Assembly (NCBI RefSeq): GCF_014805625.2
Contig: NW_023998517.1
Location: 1,160,342 to 1,224,341 of the forward strand
Reading direction: 5' to 3'
Source: Glossina fuscipes
Taxonomy: Eukaryota > Arthropoda > Insecta > Diptera > Glossinidae
DNA length: 64,000 bases
Numbering within the stretch: the stretch's first letter is position 1; each line of letters starts with the position of its first letter. The translations under genes were made by a program, and so were the position numbers. Below, piece after piece: positions 49,215 to 60,632 of this stretch. A model generated the notes under the pieces. The model saw nothing but the letters and a program-made list of their open reading frames with translations, was not told the origin of the DNA and did not search any database.

Positions 49215-49520
49215 ATATAGCCGAGAATAGCGACTACCAAGGGAGCGTTCGCGAGCTTTAAGCTCAGTACGGTAGAGTTTTCAAAGCAGGCGAACGTGTG
49301 ATCTAAGCTATCCGGCAGCAGTCTACTTTGGTCGTAGCTATAGTGAGTATTCGGTCGGCGAAGGCGTGACACTTAATGATTGGGCGCATACTCACAACGT
49401 TGTGGCCACCACCTCTTCCCACTTTTTCCTTTCTTTCTCTTTCCTCACTTATTTCTGACAGTCACCGCGTTATGCGAATAAGGGACGACCCAAGCGTGAA
49501 CGATCAAATCAAAATCAAGA
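49215..49520 (+). mobile_element. SINE copy (tRNA-derived family, copy 4)
   Basis: The head TAGCCGAGAAT at 49,218-49,228 fits the polymerase III A-box consensus except for its last base, followed by AGCGACTACCAAG. The B box is degenerate (about 49,253). The body has GGTCGTAGCTATAGTGAGTA, TTCGGTCGGCGAAGGCGTGA, ATTGGGCGCATAC, TTTCTCTTTCCTCACTTATT and TTATGCGAATAAGGGACGAC. An apparent extra stretch between head and body (about 49,270-49,325) looks like an internal duplication. It supplies the tail that anchors copies 2 and 5. Confidence 0.75.
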
Positions 49521-50652
49521 TGGAATGGACCCGTCTTTTTAAACCCGTGATATTTTACAAAATATAAGTCCTTATAACGCATGTTAATACAAAGTGGAGA
49601 AGACACATAAATTTTTTGAACTTCGCCCACATAAGGTTTCCCAGGATATTTGAATTAAACTATTAGATCGCCTTGAAAGTTTTTAGGCTTCCTTACAAAG
49701 CAGAAGCTGTTAGTTTTGCTGTTAGTACTGTTACGCTAACTCTCTCGATGGGTTCCCCGACCACCTATTAAATGATTTTGAGAGAGAATTTTACATGACT
49801 TCCACGATAGTGAGTTGTTTTCGCGGTTGTGTCTGAAGCTGCATTGATTTCCACTGGCCTTCGCGCATATAATGCGCACTTTGCTGCCGAATCTCTTGTT
49901 CTCAATTCATTAGACAAACATTTGTTGTCCTCATGCGAATTAATCGAAATATAATTGATGTCAATAAAACCGTTATGGAATAAGTCAATCAATTATTGAT
50001 TCTATGACAAATTTCTCACGTCTGTGCGTAATGACTGTCGAACCTCAGCAATGAAAATTTGATGGAATAAAAACAACGACTAATCCTCTTCTAATATTAA
50101 ATTTCTTCTTGAATCACACAAAAAAAGTATTCCACCTGCATTGGAGTATTTTACAGTAATACGAAAAGCGCAGTCTCCGCGAAATGATGGCTAACGATGG
50201 TTCAGGACGGGAGGTGACTACACGTCAAGGCGTGGCCTACTATAATACAATATAAGGCCTATAAATAAATGTACGAACACTTTGCCAAATAAATAACCTT
50301 TGGTCTTCTTCTTCCTGTGCAAGAGATAAATTGTTTCAAGCCCATTAAGCCCGATATTCTGTTTTTGAAAAAAACTGGATTTGCGTAGATTCTACGGCCA
50401 TCAATGTTTATGGCAAGTGATCGGTAAAACAAAAGGCAGCAGAAGAAATTCGTCAACAATTTACGACTTTCGCTAACATGTGAATAGACATAATGGTGTC
50501 GGCGGCTACAACGGTGGTCTCCACTATATTCCCGGAACATTGCCACGAATTATATGTGTACAAATTGACATTAAATGCGGTATATGTTATGCGTGTGTGT
50601 ATACGAAAATGAAGTAATTCTAAGAAACAAAAGGCAAAACCAGCCCCAAAAT

Positions 50653-50675
50653 AAAAAAAAAAAAAAAAAAAAAAA
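50653..50675. repeat. poly-A homopolymer
   Basis: About 23 consecutive A bases; the reverse strand gives the Phe run of spurious minus-strand frames. Confidence 0.95.
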
Positions 50676-51277
50676 GAAATATAGAAATAAAAGGTTTATA
50701 TATGCAAAAGAAATACAAGCAAACGCATGAATTATACGAATAAGTTGAAATAGCCGACCTGAAGTCTTGCATGCATTAAGAACTTTGACATTTTCTCGCA
50801 AGCAATGCAAAGGATTATTTCTAAGAAATCTAAAAGAATTTTAAGCAATAACATCAAAATCCAGCGATGGTGTATTAAAGCTAAACCCGCAAGAAAATAA
50901 AGAAAAAAAAAAACGCATTTTTTCTTAATATAATTAAAAGTTGGTTTTGTTTTTATATTTTTTTTGTGGCACGGTTTTGTGATTTTGAGAAGGAAGTTCA
51001 TATCAAAGCCTTGACATCACTCACAAAGCGTAAACGTGCTAACGAAACCTCTCTGATATAAACGAATATTCTGCAAATGAAAAAAAAAAACGTTAAAGCA
51101 CTGACATCTTTAGTTTACTTTTCTTTAGCTATTTTTTGTTTGTTTTAATTTCTTAACCAATTAGTGCAGAATGCTTGAAAAAGAAAATGCTTGTAACAAT
51201 TATAACACGCTTTACGCGGCGCGAACCGTTGGGCATTATTTACACTCCAAACTACAACGCAAAACGAATCCAGTTAG

Positions 51278-51325
51278 CTGCTGTTGCTGTTGCTGTTGTT
51301 GTTGGCGGCGATGATGGTGGTGGCC
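51278..51325. repeat. compound trinucleotide tract (GCTGTT)n(GGC)(GATGGT)n
   Basis: GCT/GTT units change into GGCGGCGATGATGGTGGTGGCC. It could encode poly-amino-acid runs, but no continuous coding frame supports an exon. Confidence 0.9.
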
Positions 51326-51388
51326 ACTCAACCGAACCCTGAGAAATATCTTTGTATAAATTTTAAGTATGTTTTCGCATAAGTAAAC

Positions 51389-51413
51389 AAAAAAAAAAAA
51401 AAAAAAAAAAAAA
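51389..51413. repeat. poly-A homopolymer
   Basis: About 25 consecutive A bases. Confidence 0.95.
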
Positions 51414-53129
51414 GAACCTCAGTAGAAGTAGGCGCAACTATATACGGGTAAACAAATGTTTTATAAATTAAAGTTATTTACATGTAGATACGTTTGGTGG
51501 AGTTATATGCGTATAAACTAGAGTAAAAAAATTACTTTTGTATTCCACACCAACATATATAGTATCAATAAGAAGCGGCATAAATCTTTTGCCTATAAAA
51601 ACTTTTCCCACCTGAGTCGAATAAGTGGATATCTATTAGTCTCTCTCCAAGTTAATCAACCCATTACAATTAACCTTGACGAGGGTAAGCCATTCAAAAT
51701 TGCAGTTAATACGATAGTAACTTAAACCACGTTTTACTTATCTTGTTTCCAAGCAAGAATCTTTCTAGTTGTCTCTGGTAGGCTGGTCCCCATTGATCAA
51801 ATAAAATGTTACGGATCTTGAACATTCCTTGAATTTAAGAATTTGTTTATCATAATTATTACAATCAAAAAAAAAAAAAAGAAAACATCGCTTAGGTCTA
51901 GCTTGTAAGGAAGGCGTGGATTATGAGTTAAATTCCAAACTGATTCCTTAAAAAAATTCTTGATATTTTCCAATATTCACCAATTAGAGAGACATCGTTG
52001 GGGCCATTAAAAAGCCCTAGGAATACGCAGCGGTTTGCTTTTAGGAGAAAAGAATATGTCTTCCCCCAGTGCCCTAAGCGACTTTTTCAAGCATCTTTAT
52101 AGAGCATGCCAAGATTGAAATGCATTAGCGTAGGAGGAAAGGAGACTATTTTGGTTTACTTGCTTGCTTTTTTTGGGTTCAGTTTTCGACAGCAGTGTTA
52201 CAAGCAATTGAACGCTGCTTTTATTACTTGCATTATTTGTTGTTTTTTAGTAAATTCTCTTTAATTTCTTTTCTATAAGTATTCGTTTTTTCGGACCATT
52301 TTTTAATTTTTTTTTTTTTTTAATAAAAAATTGCTGAAGCGTGTAACCATTTGTAGTTTGATATATTTTATAAAAATCTACTTCCGATGAGCTTGGCCGT
52401 CGTACACTCTGTTTGTTTTTATTTACAATTATAATTGCTTTTAGGTTATTTTGTGAAAACGAGCATGCACATCGCCGCTTTTCTTCTTAGAAGCAAGAAA
52501 TTAAGATGGGAAACAATACCTTAAGCAACTATTCATAACCTTTAACTTCCTTATTCTTTTTAATCATCCTTTGATTCTAGTTTATGATAAAACGTGTTTT
52601 GTTGAATATGTTACAAGAATATTTCCCATCTTATTAATATTTATTCGATGAGGAACACAATACATAAGGCGAGTGTTAAACTATGTGTCCACGTAGTGAA
52701 TCCCTCTGAAAACCTTGTAACACCAAGTATGCCTGGTGCTTTGCAGTTAAGCCATCCTTAAGCCTGGTTATAAAGTTTCATATCTATGACTGCTGTGACA
52801 TCATGGACGTAGCGCAAGTTTTACCTTTTTTTTTTTTTTGGAACCTGAAAAATGTCGTAAGGCAAGTGACCTAACAATTAATAACTTAATCGTGGTTTTC
52901 TCTCTGTCGCAAAGACTGCCTAAGTCTTCTTGGTAGACAATTTTGTCGCTTAGCTCTTCTCATGTACTGTGCATTCATTTAAGACATTAAGCAGTTATTC
53001 TTTCACACCTTGCAGGATTAATCAATGAAAAGAAGAGTTTTTTTGTATTCAAAAAGAATTTGTATGTATGTTATGTATTTCAAATTTTTTTGCGAAAACT
53101 CAAACAAATTCTATGGCAAACATAATCCG

Positions 53130-53392
53130 CCTGAGTAGTTGAGTAGATAAGAATCGTCACTACCAAGTCACCCTTCGCGGGTTCAAATCGGAAGAGTTTA
53201 CTATTGATCGTAGTTGTAGGGAGTGCTTAGTCAGTAAAGTCATAACACCTACCAATTGGGCATACAACCACCATGCTTCGGCCCCTTCGCTATCTTATTC
53301 ACTTCCCATAATACTTTTCGATCACCGAATTGCGAGTTGCGCGAATAGGGGATGGCATCTAAGCGATTGCGCGATTGAAAAAACCACCGAAA
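53130..53392 (+). mobile_element. best-preserved SINE copy (tRNA-derived family, copy 5)
   Basis: The head contains TAGTTGAGTAG at 53,136-53,146, a perfect match to the polymerase III A-box consensus TRGYNNARNNG. GTTCAAATC at 53,181-53,189 is a perfect match to the B-box consensus GWTCRANNC. They are 34 bases apart, as in tRNA genes. The region between holds CACTACCAAGTCACC, as expected for an anticodon-arm remnant. A body follows with GATCGTAGTTGTAGGGAGTG, CTTAGTCAGTAAAG, AATTGGGCATACAACCACCA and TTGCGCGAATAGGGGATGGC. There is no tRNA acceptor-stem pairing or 3' partner half, so this is a SINE and not a tRNA gene. A 68-codon minus-strand frame inside is spurious. Confidence 0.82.
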
Positions 53393-54127
53393 GGAACAAA
53401 ACTTAAACACGACAGGGGTATCATAGAGAAGACTTGGGAGAGTAAGTTTTGTCATATTATATAAAGCGTTGCATATATCTGTTAAATATCTAAGGTGTCA
53501 AGTATGTACCCGCCGACTGTTTAGTACCATATTGTCCTCTATTGTTTCACTTAACGAACGTCCCTCGTACATGTTCAAGAAAAGGACGAACACATTCAAG
53601 CTGCAAATGATCCTTTTCTTTCTTAACTCACTTATTTAAATAAATGGAAAAATTAGTAAAAAATAAATTTTTTTTTTAAGAAAAAGCCATGGCCTCTATC
53701 AAGCGTGTGTTATTTTTTTTTTTTTAATTTTTATGTTTAAAATAACATTACATACAACTTACAACATACCCACAGGATTCGCGATAAATTAATTTGAACC
53801 TTATTTACTAACAAACGATCGTTTCTTTTGATCGAAAACTGAATTTATTGAAATATTGAAAAACAATACTTTTAAGATCGGTGTAGCTGTAGTAACGTAT
53901 CGCTCTTATTGTTTCCTCTTTTTTTGTATTTAAGCTTGCACCGGTTGCACTGTGGGTCGCAGATTCCCGTGTATCTCTCAATAATATATATTTGGCATAA
54001 TAAGTAAATATTTTTGTTTCGATTTGAATGTGGCCAATCAGACAGGGAATGCCCTACATTCGTGTAACACGTTGCCGCCCACAAAAAAAGTGGAGAAAAG
54101 GAAAATGACAGGAAGATGGCCACAGTC
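53393..54127. other. gene-free DNA between two SINE copies
   Basis: I see nothing beyond unique AT-rich sequence and T runs near 53,667-53,678 and 53,713-53,725. Confidence 0.5.
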
Positions 54128-54285
54128 TAGTTGATGTGTGCCTCAGTCAGTATTACGCCCTTATTGAGCGAGCAATCACTATAGTTACGACCAACGTTAA
54201 CTCGACCACACTGAGATTTGAACCCTTAAACACTGACTTGGCAGTCGCGACTCTTCCGTCTTCGGCTACTCTTGCGAATATCATA
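54128..54285 (-). mobile_element. SINE copy (tRNA-derived family, copy 6)
   Basis: On the minus strand the A box reads TAGCCGAAGAC (54,258-54,268), matching ten of eleven consensus positions. The B box reads GTTCAAATC (54,215-54,223), a perfect match. Between them is GCGACTGCCAAGTCAG. The body has GGTCGTAACTATAGTGATTG and CAATAAGGGCGTAATACTGA. The 3' tail seen in copies 4 and 5 is missing, so this copy is truncated or belongs to a shorter form. Confidence 0.8.
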
Positions 54286-55125
54286 ATAGATGTCTAATAT
54301 GCTCCTTGGATATTGTTCTGTTCCCCTTCTTTCCATCTAGAAAAACTTTGTCAAAAATACACCGTCTTTTAGGCCCTTAGCGTAGCGGTAACTCCACAAC
54401 CGGACCTGCTTGCAGAAAGTGTAAGCAAAGCTTAAAAAAAAAACTAGTATATAAGAAACATTATGGACTAAATTAAGTGAAACTCTTTTATTACTGGATG
54501 GATTACTTTTCGTCTTTCAAAAAGTTAAGCGTTTTGTGTTTTTTTTTTATTTATTTATTTTTTATATGTATATAATATAGCACATATAATTGCATGTATA
54601 GGCCTATAACCTAAAAAAGTCTCATAATCGTAAGAGAAGGACGAGGATCCTGTTGCTCTTCATGGGATAATTTACTTTTTTATATATGTATGTAAGCATG
54701 TATTTTTATACATATCTACAATTTTGATTTTTAGTTTCGCGCATTACGAAAGCTCTGGCGTTTCTCTACTCTTCACGAAACTGACATAGAAACACACAAG
54801 TGAGTAAACTGTGAAATTCGAAGAAAAATGACTAAGACCAACAGTCAAAGAAAAAAAAGAAAAAAAAAAGAAGAAAAAAATGAATAATGGCTGCTTCCCG
54901 ACCTCCATAAAACACACATCCGTCGATTCACATTGATCAACCCATAAATATATGTATGCATACGCTCACAATCACATGTTAATGTACGCTCACATCGATG
55001 AATTGAAACACAAAACCGGCAGACAGCAACATAGCAACAACAATAACAACTAAATAACCCAAAATAAGAGCACAAACTACAGAATACCTTAAAGACACAA
55101 CACAACGCGCTTACACACGCTTACA

Positions 55126-55149
55126 CATACATACATACATACATACATA
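55126..55149. repeat. (ACAT)n tetranucleotide repeat
   Basis: ACAT repeated six times. Confidence 0.94.
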
Positions 55150-55375
55150 TAAACATGCATGCATATGTACAGCTAAATGCAAATAATACAAAGAAGTAAA
55201 AAAAAAAAGAAAAAAGAAAGACAGCCATTGCCGACGGCAAATTGTATTCAACCATTGTTGTACGCACAACAGCTGTCTGAACAATTTGAAGCGATTCTGG
55301 ATCTGCGCGATGTTTAACAACGCAGGCACACAAATGTTGAATGTTTTTATACCATAACGGTGGTGTATTTTATTG

Positions 55376-55407
55376 TATATATATATATATATGCGTGTGT
55401 GTGTGTG
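55376..55407. repeat. compound (TA)n(GT)n microsatellite
   Basis: Seventeen bases of alternating TA are followed directly by alternating GT with one C. Confidence 0.94.
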
Positions 55408-56625
55408 CATTTGTTTCTGTAAAATACAGTTTTCATTCCAAACAGAACAAGAAACTAAAAACAAAAAAAAAACAAAAAAAAAGATATATTGAACCAAAAA
55501 ACGAAAGAGTGACTTTAGTCGTTATGCTCTGGTGTTTTTCGATATTGTCCTTGTTATTTATGTTAATTTCTGTGTGTGAAGTACTTGCCGTTCAATTATT
55601 ATTCATACGCTGTCATTGTCGGTCATTGCAACAAGAACGCGTGTGGTTGCAAATCAGCTGTTTCCCGCCAACATATCTTCGCTTTCTCTTATATTTCAAA
55701 AGAGAGAATATTTTAGATATTTTCTCACTGGAAACTTATCGGCTCTTAAACTAAACTAAGAGATAATGACTGGAACGACTGACTGTATTCACAAAATGAT
55801 AAAATTCCAAGATAACTTACGAAACAAAAAGATAAATCTCTGAACGCTTACTTGTGCTCGACTTGTGTATTGGTGGATTTTCTAATGTAACTAAAAATAC
55901 ATATCCGTAACGTAACAAAACGCTACAAAGAACAAACAAAGTGCACTCATTCCTCATGAGATGAACAAAATGAAAATTAACAAAATTAAATAACATAAAT
56001 ATCAAATTTTTCATTAAGAGCTACTCGCTGTTTCTTAATGAAATCGTAAATCGCTGGAATGGCTGAGCTGACAAAAACAGTTCCTTTGAATGTCATAACT
56101 TTGAAGGAAGCAAACTGAAACGGAGCAAATATTCGAAAACGTTTCGGAAGAACTGAGGAATAATGACTGAAAAAAACACGCTTGATATACCTAAAAAAAT
56201 ACTGAGATCAAATTGGACTCGCATTTGGCTCAAGGGAATAAAGTTTATTTATGCTTTGTAATAAGATAAATCTTGTCATTCCTACATAAAAGGCTTATCT
56301 GGGGAGCAAGGCATTTATAGCACACAACACCGCGATAATCGTTGTTAACATCACCTTGACTTTCGAGTGACTTTGGCGTGGTTTTTTCAATCTTGGCGAT
56401 ATTCCTTGGATCGATCTGTTTTCTCCGGGTCGTATTTGTAGATCCCACGTAATAATGTGTTTTATGGCCGATCGATAATCAGAAATCATCTCCTAACACA
56501 CGTTATAATGATCGGAAAAAGTACTTTTGTGTCGTACAAGCGCAGCTGAAACACCAATGACGTTTACGGTGTGACGTTATGAGAGTGTTCCAGTGCGTAT
56601 GCATTTAGATAAAAAATTGGGTGGG

Positions 56626-56805
56626 GTTTGTCTGTCCGTACGTCTGCCTTGTTTTCTATACGCGGAAATTCTTTAGATATTTTGGTGAAAGTTAATACAC
56701 TGATCTATTTCGGCTGAAAGATAAATTCCACTCAATCGAACCACTTTTTCAAGCACTTCCCATACAACGCTTTGTTTTAAAAACTCGTTGTAATCGTAAG
56801 GTGGT
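56626..56805 (-). mobile_element. GTCY-type dispersed repeat (mini-me/DINE-like), copy 9
   Basis: On the minus strand it reads GCGTTGTATGGGAAGTGCTT, GAAAAAGTGGTTCGATTGAG, AGCCGAAATAGATCAGTGTA, ACCAAAATATCTAAAGAATT, then the tract GCAGACGTACGGACAGACAA. The 3' part after the tract is lost. It agrees best with copy 10 in the 5' part. Confidence 0.72.
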
Positions 56806-57937
56806 GGAGGGTGTGTAGGCAGGACACGGTTCTCTTTAGTGTTTTTTCTTACATATGTTTTCACTTCATATCGTTCACTTTCCTATGTACTTCCGAAGTA
56901 AAATCCGAAAGCGCATTAAATGCTAGTTATTCGAGTAAAACAACATTTTGTTTTGATATACTCACTGCTACTGATCTACAATAACATAAATGACTTTTTT
57001 CCAAACTTGATGTCCGCTTTTATATTAAAAAAAAAATCTCGTCTTTTTACAGCTGAACCTTTCATTTTGAAAAAGAAGAAGAAACTAGTTAGGGCTAATA
57101 AATTGATCGAATTTAATGCATTGCTTTCAAAATTTAAACCTTCCCGGCCCGCTTTGAAACTAGAGAAAATTGAAGAAGAGGACTTCTTCTCATTTAATGC
57201 CATTTAGTTGAAAATATCATTAGACGAATTTTTTCGAATATATGATCCCTTCAGCCGGTAAGCGTGCATCTTAAGTAGTTTTCAATGCATATCAAGAATT
57301 AAGTTTAGAAAAAAATGCAAATTTAATACATTCACCGGCAATGAATTAATGTCACTTAAACATATTATTTTCGAAATAACGTAAGTATATATAGCATTCG
57401 AACATATTAAATACAATGTAAGAATTTGACTAACATTAGCATAAGGCGCGATTTCCTCGGATAAAGTTGCCTGTTGTTATTCTTCCCCTTTGAACAGGTA
57501 AACAAGTATTTAAGGTAAAATATTGAACGTACTTAAGAGCCAAGAACAATTGTAACAGTTGTGAAAAGAAGAAGATCCAAGCTAACTAACTAAGCCGCAG
57601 AGAAGACAACTAACTAAAGCTAAACGCAGACACCTTAGAAGCATTGCAAAGATAAAAAGAATGCTGGATTAGGTTTTAGTAAAGCACAATTGTGTGATGC
57701 AACGGCTAAAGAGTTAAAGAGCAGCTTTCGAAGCTTAAAGAAATGCGAATCGCTAAAGGAAAATCTTAAGAACGCCAGTTACCCAATCATAGAAGCACAT
57801 ATAGACATACCATACAATTGGAGCCTTAAAAGGCCAATTAATACCGACATACACAGTTGTACGCTTACTTACATACAATGATCAATAAGAAGACCATTAT
57901 TGTGGTGGTATCGACGGCCACGAAAAAAAGGAAAAAA

Positions 57938-57975
57938 AAATAAATAAATAAAGAAAAGAAAAGAAAAGAAAAGGG
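57938..57975. repeat. (AAAT)n then (AAAAG)n tandem repeat
   Basis: Short AAAT units lead into five AAAAG-type pentanucleotide units at about 57,951-57,974. Confidence 0.93.
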
Positions 57976-58274
57976 TTTTACACCAAAGTAGAGCGCGCAC
58001 AAATGTTACTTTTCGAGATACAATTTCGAGAGTGCTTAGCATGTTACTATAAAATGTCTTGTTTAGCAAAATTTGAAACGGAAACAAGCAACATTTTGTA
58101 ATGCTCTTGTCGTGTTGGTTGTTTTACTTATTTTAGTTTGTGCTGCTTTCTCGTATTTTTTTTTCTCAAATTAAACTAAAGTGCGTTATAGATTGTTCTG
58201 CGGTAAATATTGTTGTTTTTTAGTGTTTTTTTTTCGTTTTTGTACTTGTATACGTATTGTTTAAAATCAGTTGA

Positions 58275-58305
<31 letters not shown>

Positions 58306-58308
58306 TAT
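58275..58308. repeat. (TA)n microsatellite
   Basis: About 25 bases of pure TA, one C, then a short TA run. Confidence 0.95.
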
Positions 58309-58710
58309 TGTTTGTGCTTTTTAGAGAGATGAATTTTGCGTTTAACATTGAAAATGGAAAGATAATGTGTGCGCGCATGCGTACTTTTTACTGTTCTTGC
58401 GGTCACGCACATTTGTTTAACTGTTGAACTAAGCAAAGCGATGTTTTTATCGTTTATTTTGGGCTTGTTTTTTTTTTTTTTGCGTTTCTCTTTTAAGAAA
58501 ATTAACAAGGCTCAAAAACACAACATAAAATCATGCAAATTCGTTGTCAATATTTAAAGAGTAGCAAAGAAAAAAAAAATAAATAAAAAGAAAAGCATTG
58601 AACACAATTCTGAAAGCGCATCTCTCAGGTGAACCAAGAAAACGCAACATTTATAAGATAAATAAGTTGCCACAAGAACCGTATGTCTGTTATTGAGCAA
58701 CACAATAATA

Positions 58711-58820
58711 AGGCAGGCAGGCAGGCTAACTAACTAACTAACTAACTAACTAGCTGACTGAATGACTGGTTGACTAGTTGGCTGCCTGGTTGGTTTGTTG
58801 GCTGGTTAACTGGCCGGCCA
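58711..58820. repeat. compound tetranucleotide tract (GGCA)n(CTAA)n and GGTT-type DNA
   Basis: Four GGCA units pass into seven CTAA units (58,726-58,752), then into loosely repeated CTGACTGAATGACTGG and GGTTGGTTTG-type units, ending in GGCCGGCC. CTAAC and GGTTA-type units occur on the two sides, so parts are mutually complementary and could fold. Confidence 0.88.
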
Positions 58821-58915
58821 ATTTTATATGATACCGACGATTTGAGATTTTCGCTTTAGGTTGCATTGCCATGGCAGACAAGCGATAAAACTATAGCGAC
58901 ACCGTTAAGCCTTTG

Positions 58916-58937
58916 AAAAAAAAAAAAAAAAAAAAAA
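58916..58937. repeat. poly-A homopolymer
   Basis: About 22 consecutive A bases. Confidence 0.95.
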
Positions 58938-59972
58938 TGCAAAAAGAAAAAGAAAAAAGAATAATCTTTGCATTCAAATTTGCAAAGCACCAGCATAAAG
59001 ATAGATAGAATTACTTATATGTGCAAGTTTGTTGTATATCGGCCTCTACCTCAATATCCAATGTCTCACTGTCTGAGATATTTCTATCCACAACAACCGC
59101 TACGAAAGCATGAATGAATGCCATGCAAACTATTGCAAAAGCGAAACGTTGCATTTGTCTGCATTACTACTCTCTGCTCGTCTGTCCATCTGTCTCTATG
59201 TCTGCCGTCCTGAATGGTTGTCTAGAGTATCTTTCTTGCCTTCATGTCGTCGATACGTACGCATATACAAAGGATCGCAAAGTGAAGGCAACAGGTTGCC
59301 CTGCATCTACCATTTCATTGCCTTTCAAAATCACTTTTAAATCATTTTCATATTTAAATTTATTCATTTGTTGTATATCGCTTTTATGCGTGCATTAGTT
59401 AAATGCATATATGCGTAAAGACAAAAGAAAAATTGTCTGTAAAAAGCTTAACTTTTCACTTAGACAACGAATAACGTTTAAAGGTAAAAAGCAATGAAAT
59501 TACGCGATTGCCTTAGAATATTAGACTAACACCGTTAGAAATCGAAAGTAGTTGAAGCTTAAGCGCTTTGCTTAATTATAATAACAAAGTAAAGCTTAAG
59601 CTTGCTTAGCTTATACGATTGTATTCGCTAGAAGACCTGGGAACCCAGTAACACCGATCTAACCGCTTCGGCTGTTATCTGCTCGACTAAGCGGCAATGC
59701 GTTCATTTTGTATAAACCGCTTAAAAATCAAAGCATATCTACGTTAGTTATTCGAAAGAATCATTTAACTCAATGTTGATGGAATCTATTCTAGTAGTGA
59801 AGTCTATAGCTTCGACGTGGATCCGGACAAGAAGCAGTTTGTGAAAAGATAAATAAAAATCACTGATTTCTCGCAATTTAGCAACATAAAGTAATCATAA
59901 ATAATACCAAAAAGAATTTACGCAAATCGTTTGTTTGAACAAAGTGCACTTGTTCAGATTCACATTAAGAAA

Positions 59973-60002
<30 letters not shown>
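59973..60002. repeat. (TA)n microsatellite
   Basis: About 24 bases of pure alternating TA and a short degenerate end. Confidence 0.95.
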
Positions 60003-60003
<1 letters not shown>

Positions 60004-60039
60004 CTTCTTTTTAAAATGGGTAATCACGGGCAGAGGAAT

Positions 60040-60165
60040 ATCACCTATGAACGGGAAAAAAGAGAGAAAGGTAGGTAGGCGAAAACGCACTGTAGCTACG
60101 ATCGAAGGAAACCTTAACGCACTTAAAGGGTTGAATTCGCGACCACTGGCTTGATAAAGATAATA
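60040..60165 (-). mobile_element. degenerate SINE relic (tRNA-derived family, copy 7)
   Basis: On the minus strand it reads GCCAGTGGTCGCGAATTCAA (the B box is GAATTCAACCC, close to consensus), then TTTCCTTCGATCGTAGCTAC and AGTGCGTTTTCGCC. The order agrees with copy 6. The tail is replaced by GGTAGGTAGG-type and GA-rich sequence on the plus strand. Confidence 0.6.
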
Positions 60166-60599
60166 TTTGGCGCACTATAGAAAATTATTTTTTGTTTGAC
60201 TTTCTGGATTCGTCTAAGGAGCTCTAATAGTTCAGATAATGAATTAGATACTTACTTCTTCATATATAAATAATTTATCAGTAATTAATTCAAATTCGTA
60301 ACCAACGCAAGTAGCTGTGGAAGGAAAATTACGTAAACCCCACAGCCCACATCTAAACTTAAATGTGCTAAACGATGTCGTGAAGTTACACTTTAGAGCA
60401 ATCAAAGTCACAAGCACATGCACAAAAATTTGCTTTTACTGAGATATGTTTCCGTGGGTAACCGGTTTATTTGCTGAAGTAACGTTTGTGGTATGTGAAA
60501 ATAAACCGACTAATTGATTAGCAGCTAACACGATTTTTATCTCTTTGAAAACTTAATTATTCTTTAAAACGTCGCGGATAGGTACTGTATATACAGTAT

Positions 60600-60632
60600 A
60601 TAGTATATATATACATATATATATATATATAG
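60600..60632. repeat. (TA)n microsatellite
   Basis: TA-rich tract with G and C interruptions, following directly on a perfect 16-base palindrome. Confidence 0.92.

Larger units (their letters stand above)
49521..53129. other. gene-free DNA with A-rich tracts
   Basis: I see no gene. The frames (60-95 codons) are unremarkable. A runs occur at 50.65, 51.39 and 51.87 kb and T runs at 52.31 and 52.83 kb. Confidence 0.55.
54286..56625. other. gene-free DNA
   Basis: I see no gene. The longest frame in the window (137 codons, 55,341-55,754) starts in TA/GT repeats, passes a Lys run and ends in hydrophobic sequence; it overlaps a 128-codon minus frame of the same kind. A T run lies at 54,540-54,549 and an A/G-rich tract at 54,848-54,880. 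Confidence 0.55.
56806..58710. other. gene-free DNA
   Basis: I see no gene. Frames of 95 and 75 codons on opposite strands at 56,920-57,207 overlap and show no conserved motif. A 110-codon minus frame at 58,176-58,508 depends on the TA tract. Confidence 0.55.

Noticed and set aside
53130..53200. Possible functional tRNA gene
   Set aside because: A and B boxes are perfect, but the acceptor stem cannot be formed and the same sequence with a common body occurs in other copies, so it is the head of a SINE.
54365..54425. Possible tRNA-like stretch near TTAGCGTAGCGGTAACTC
   Set aside because: It resembles a D-arm, but no B box follows and the stems do not pair.
55341..55754. Longest open frame, 137 codons on the plus strand
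   Set aside because: It begins in a TA/GT repeat, contains a Lys-rich run from an A-rich tract and has no recognisable domain. A similar 128-codon frame overlaps on the other strand, which is typical of low-complexity DNA.
59630..59705. tRNA-like stretch on the minus strand
   Set aside because: A GGGTTCCCAGG piece resembles a T-arm only loosely, and no A box lies at the right distance.
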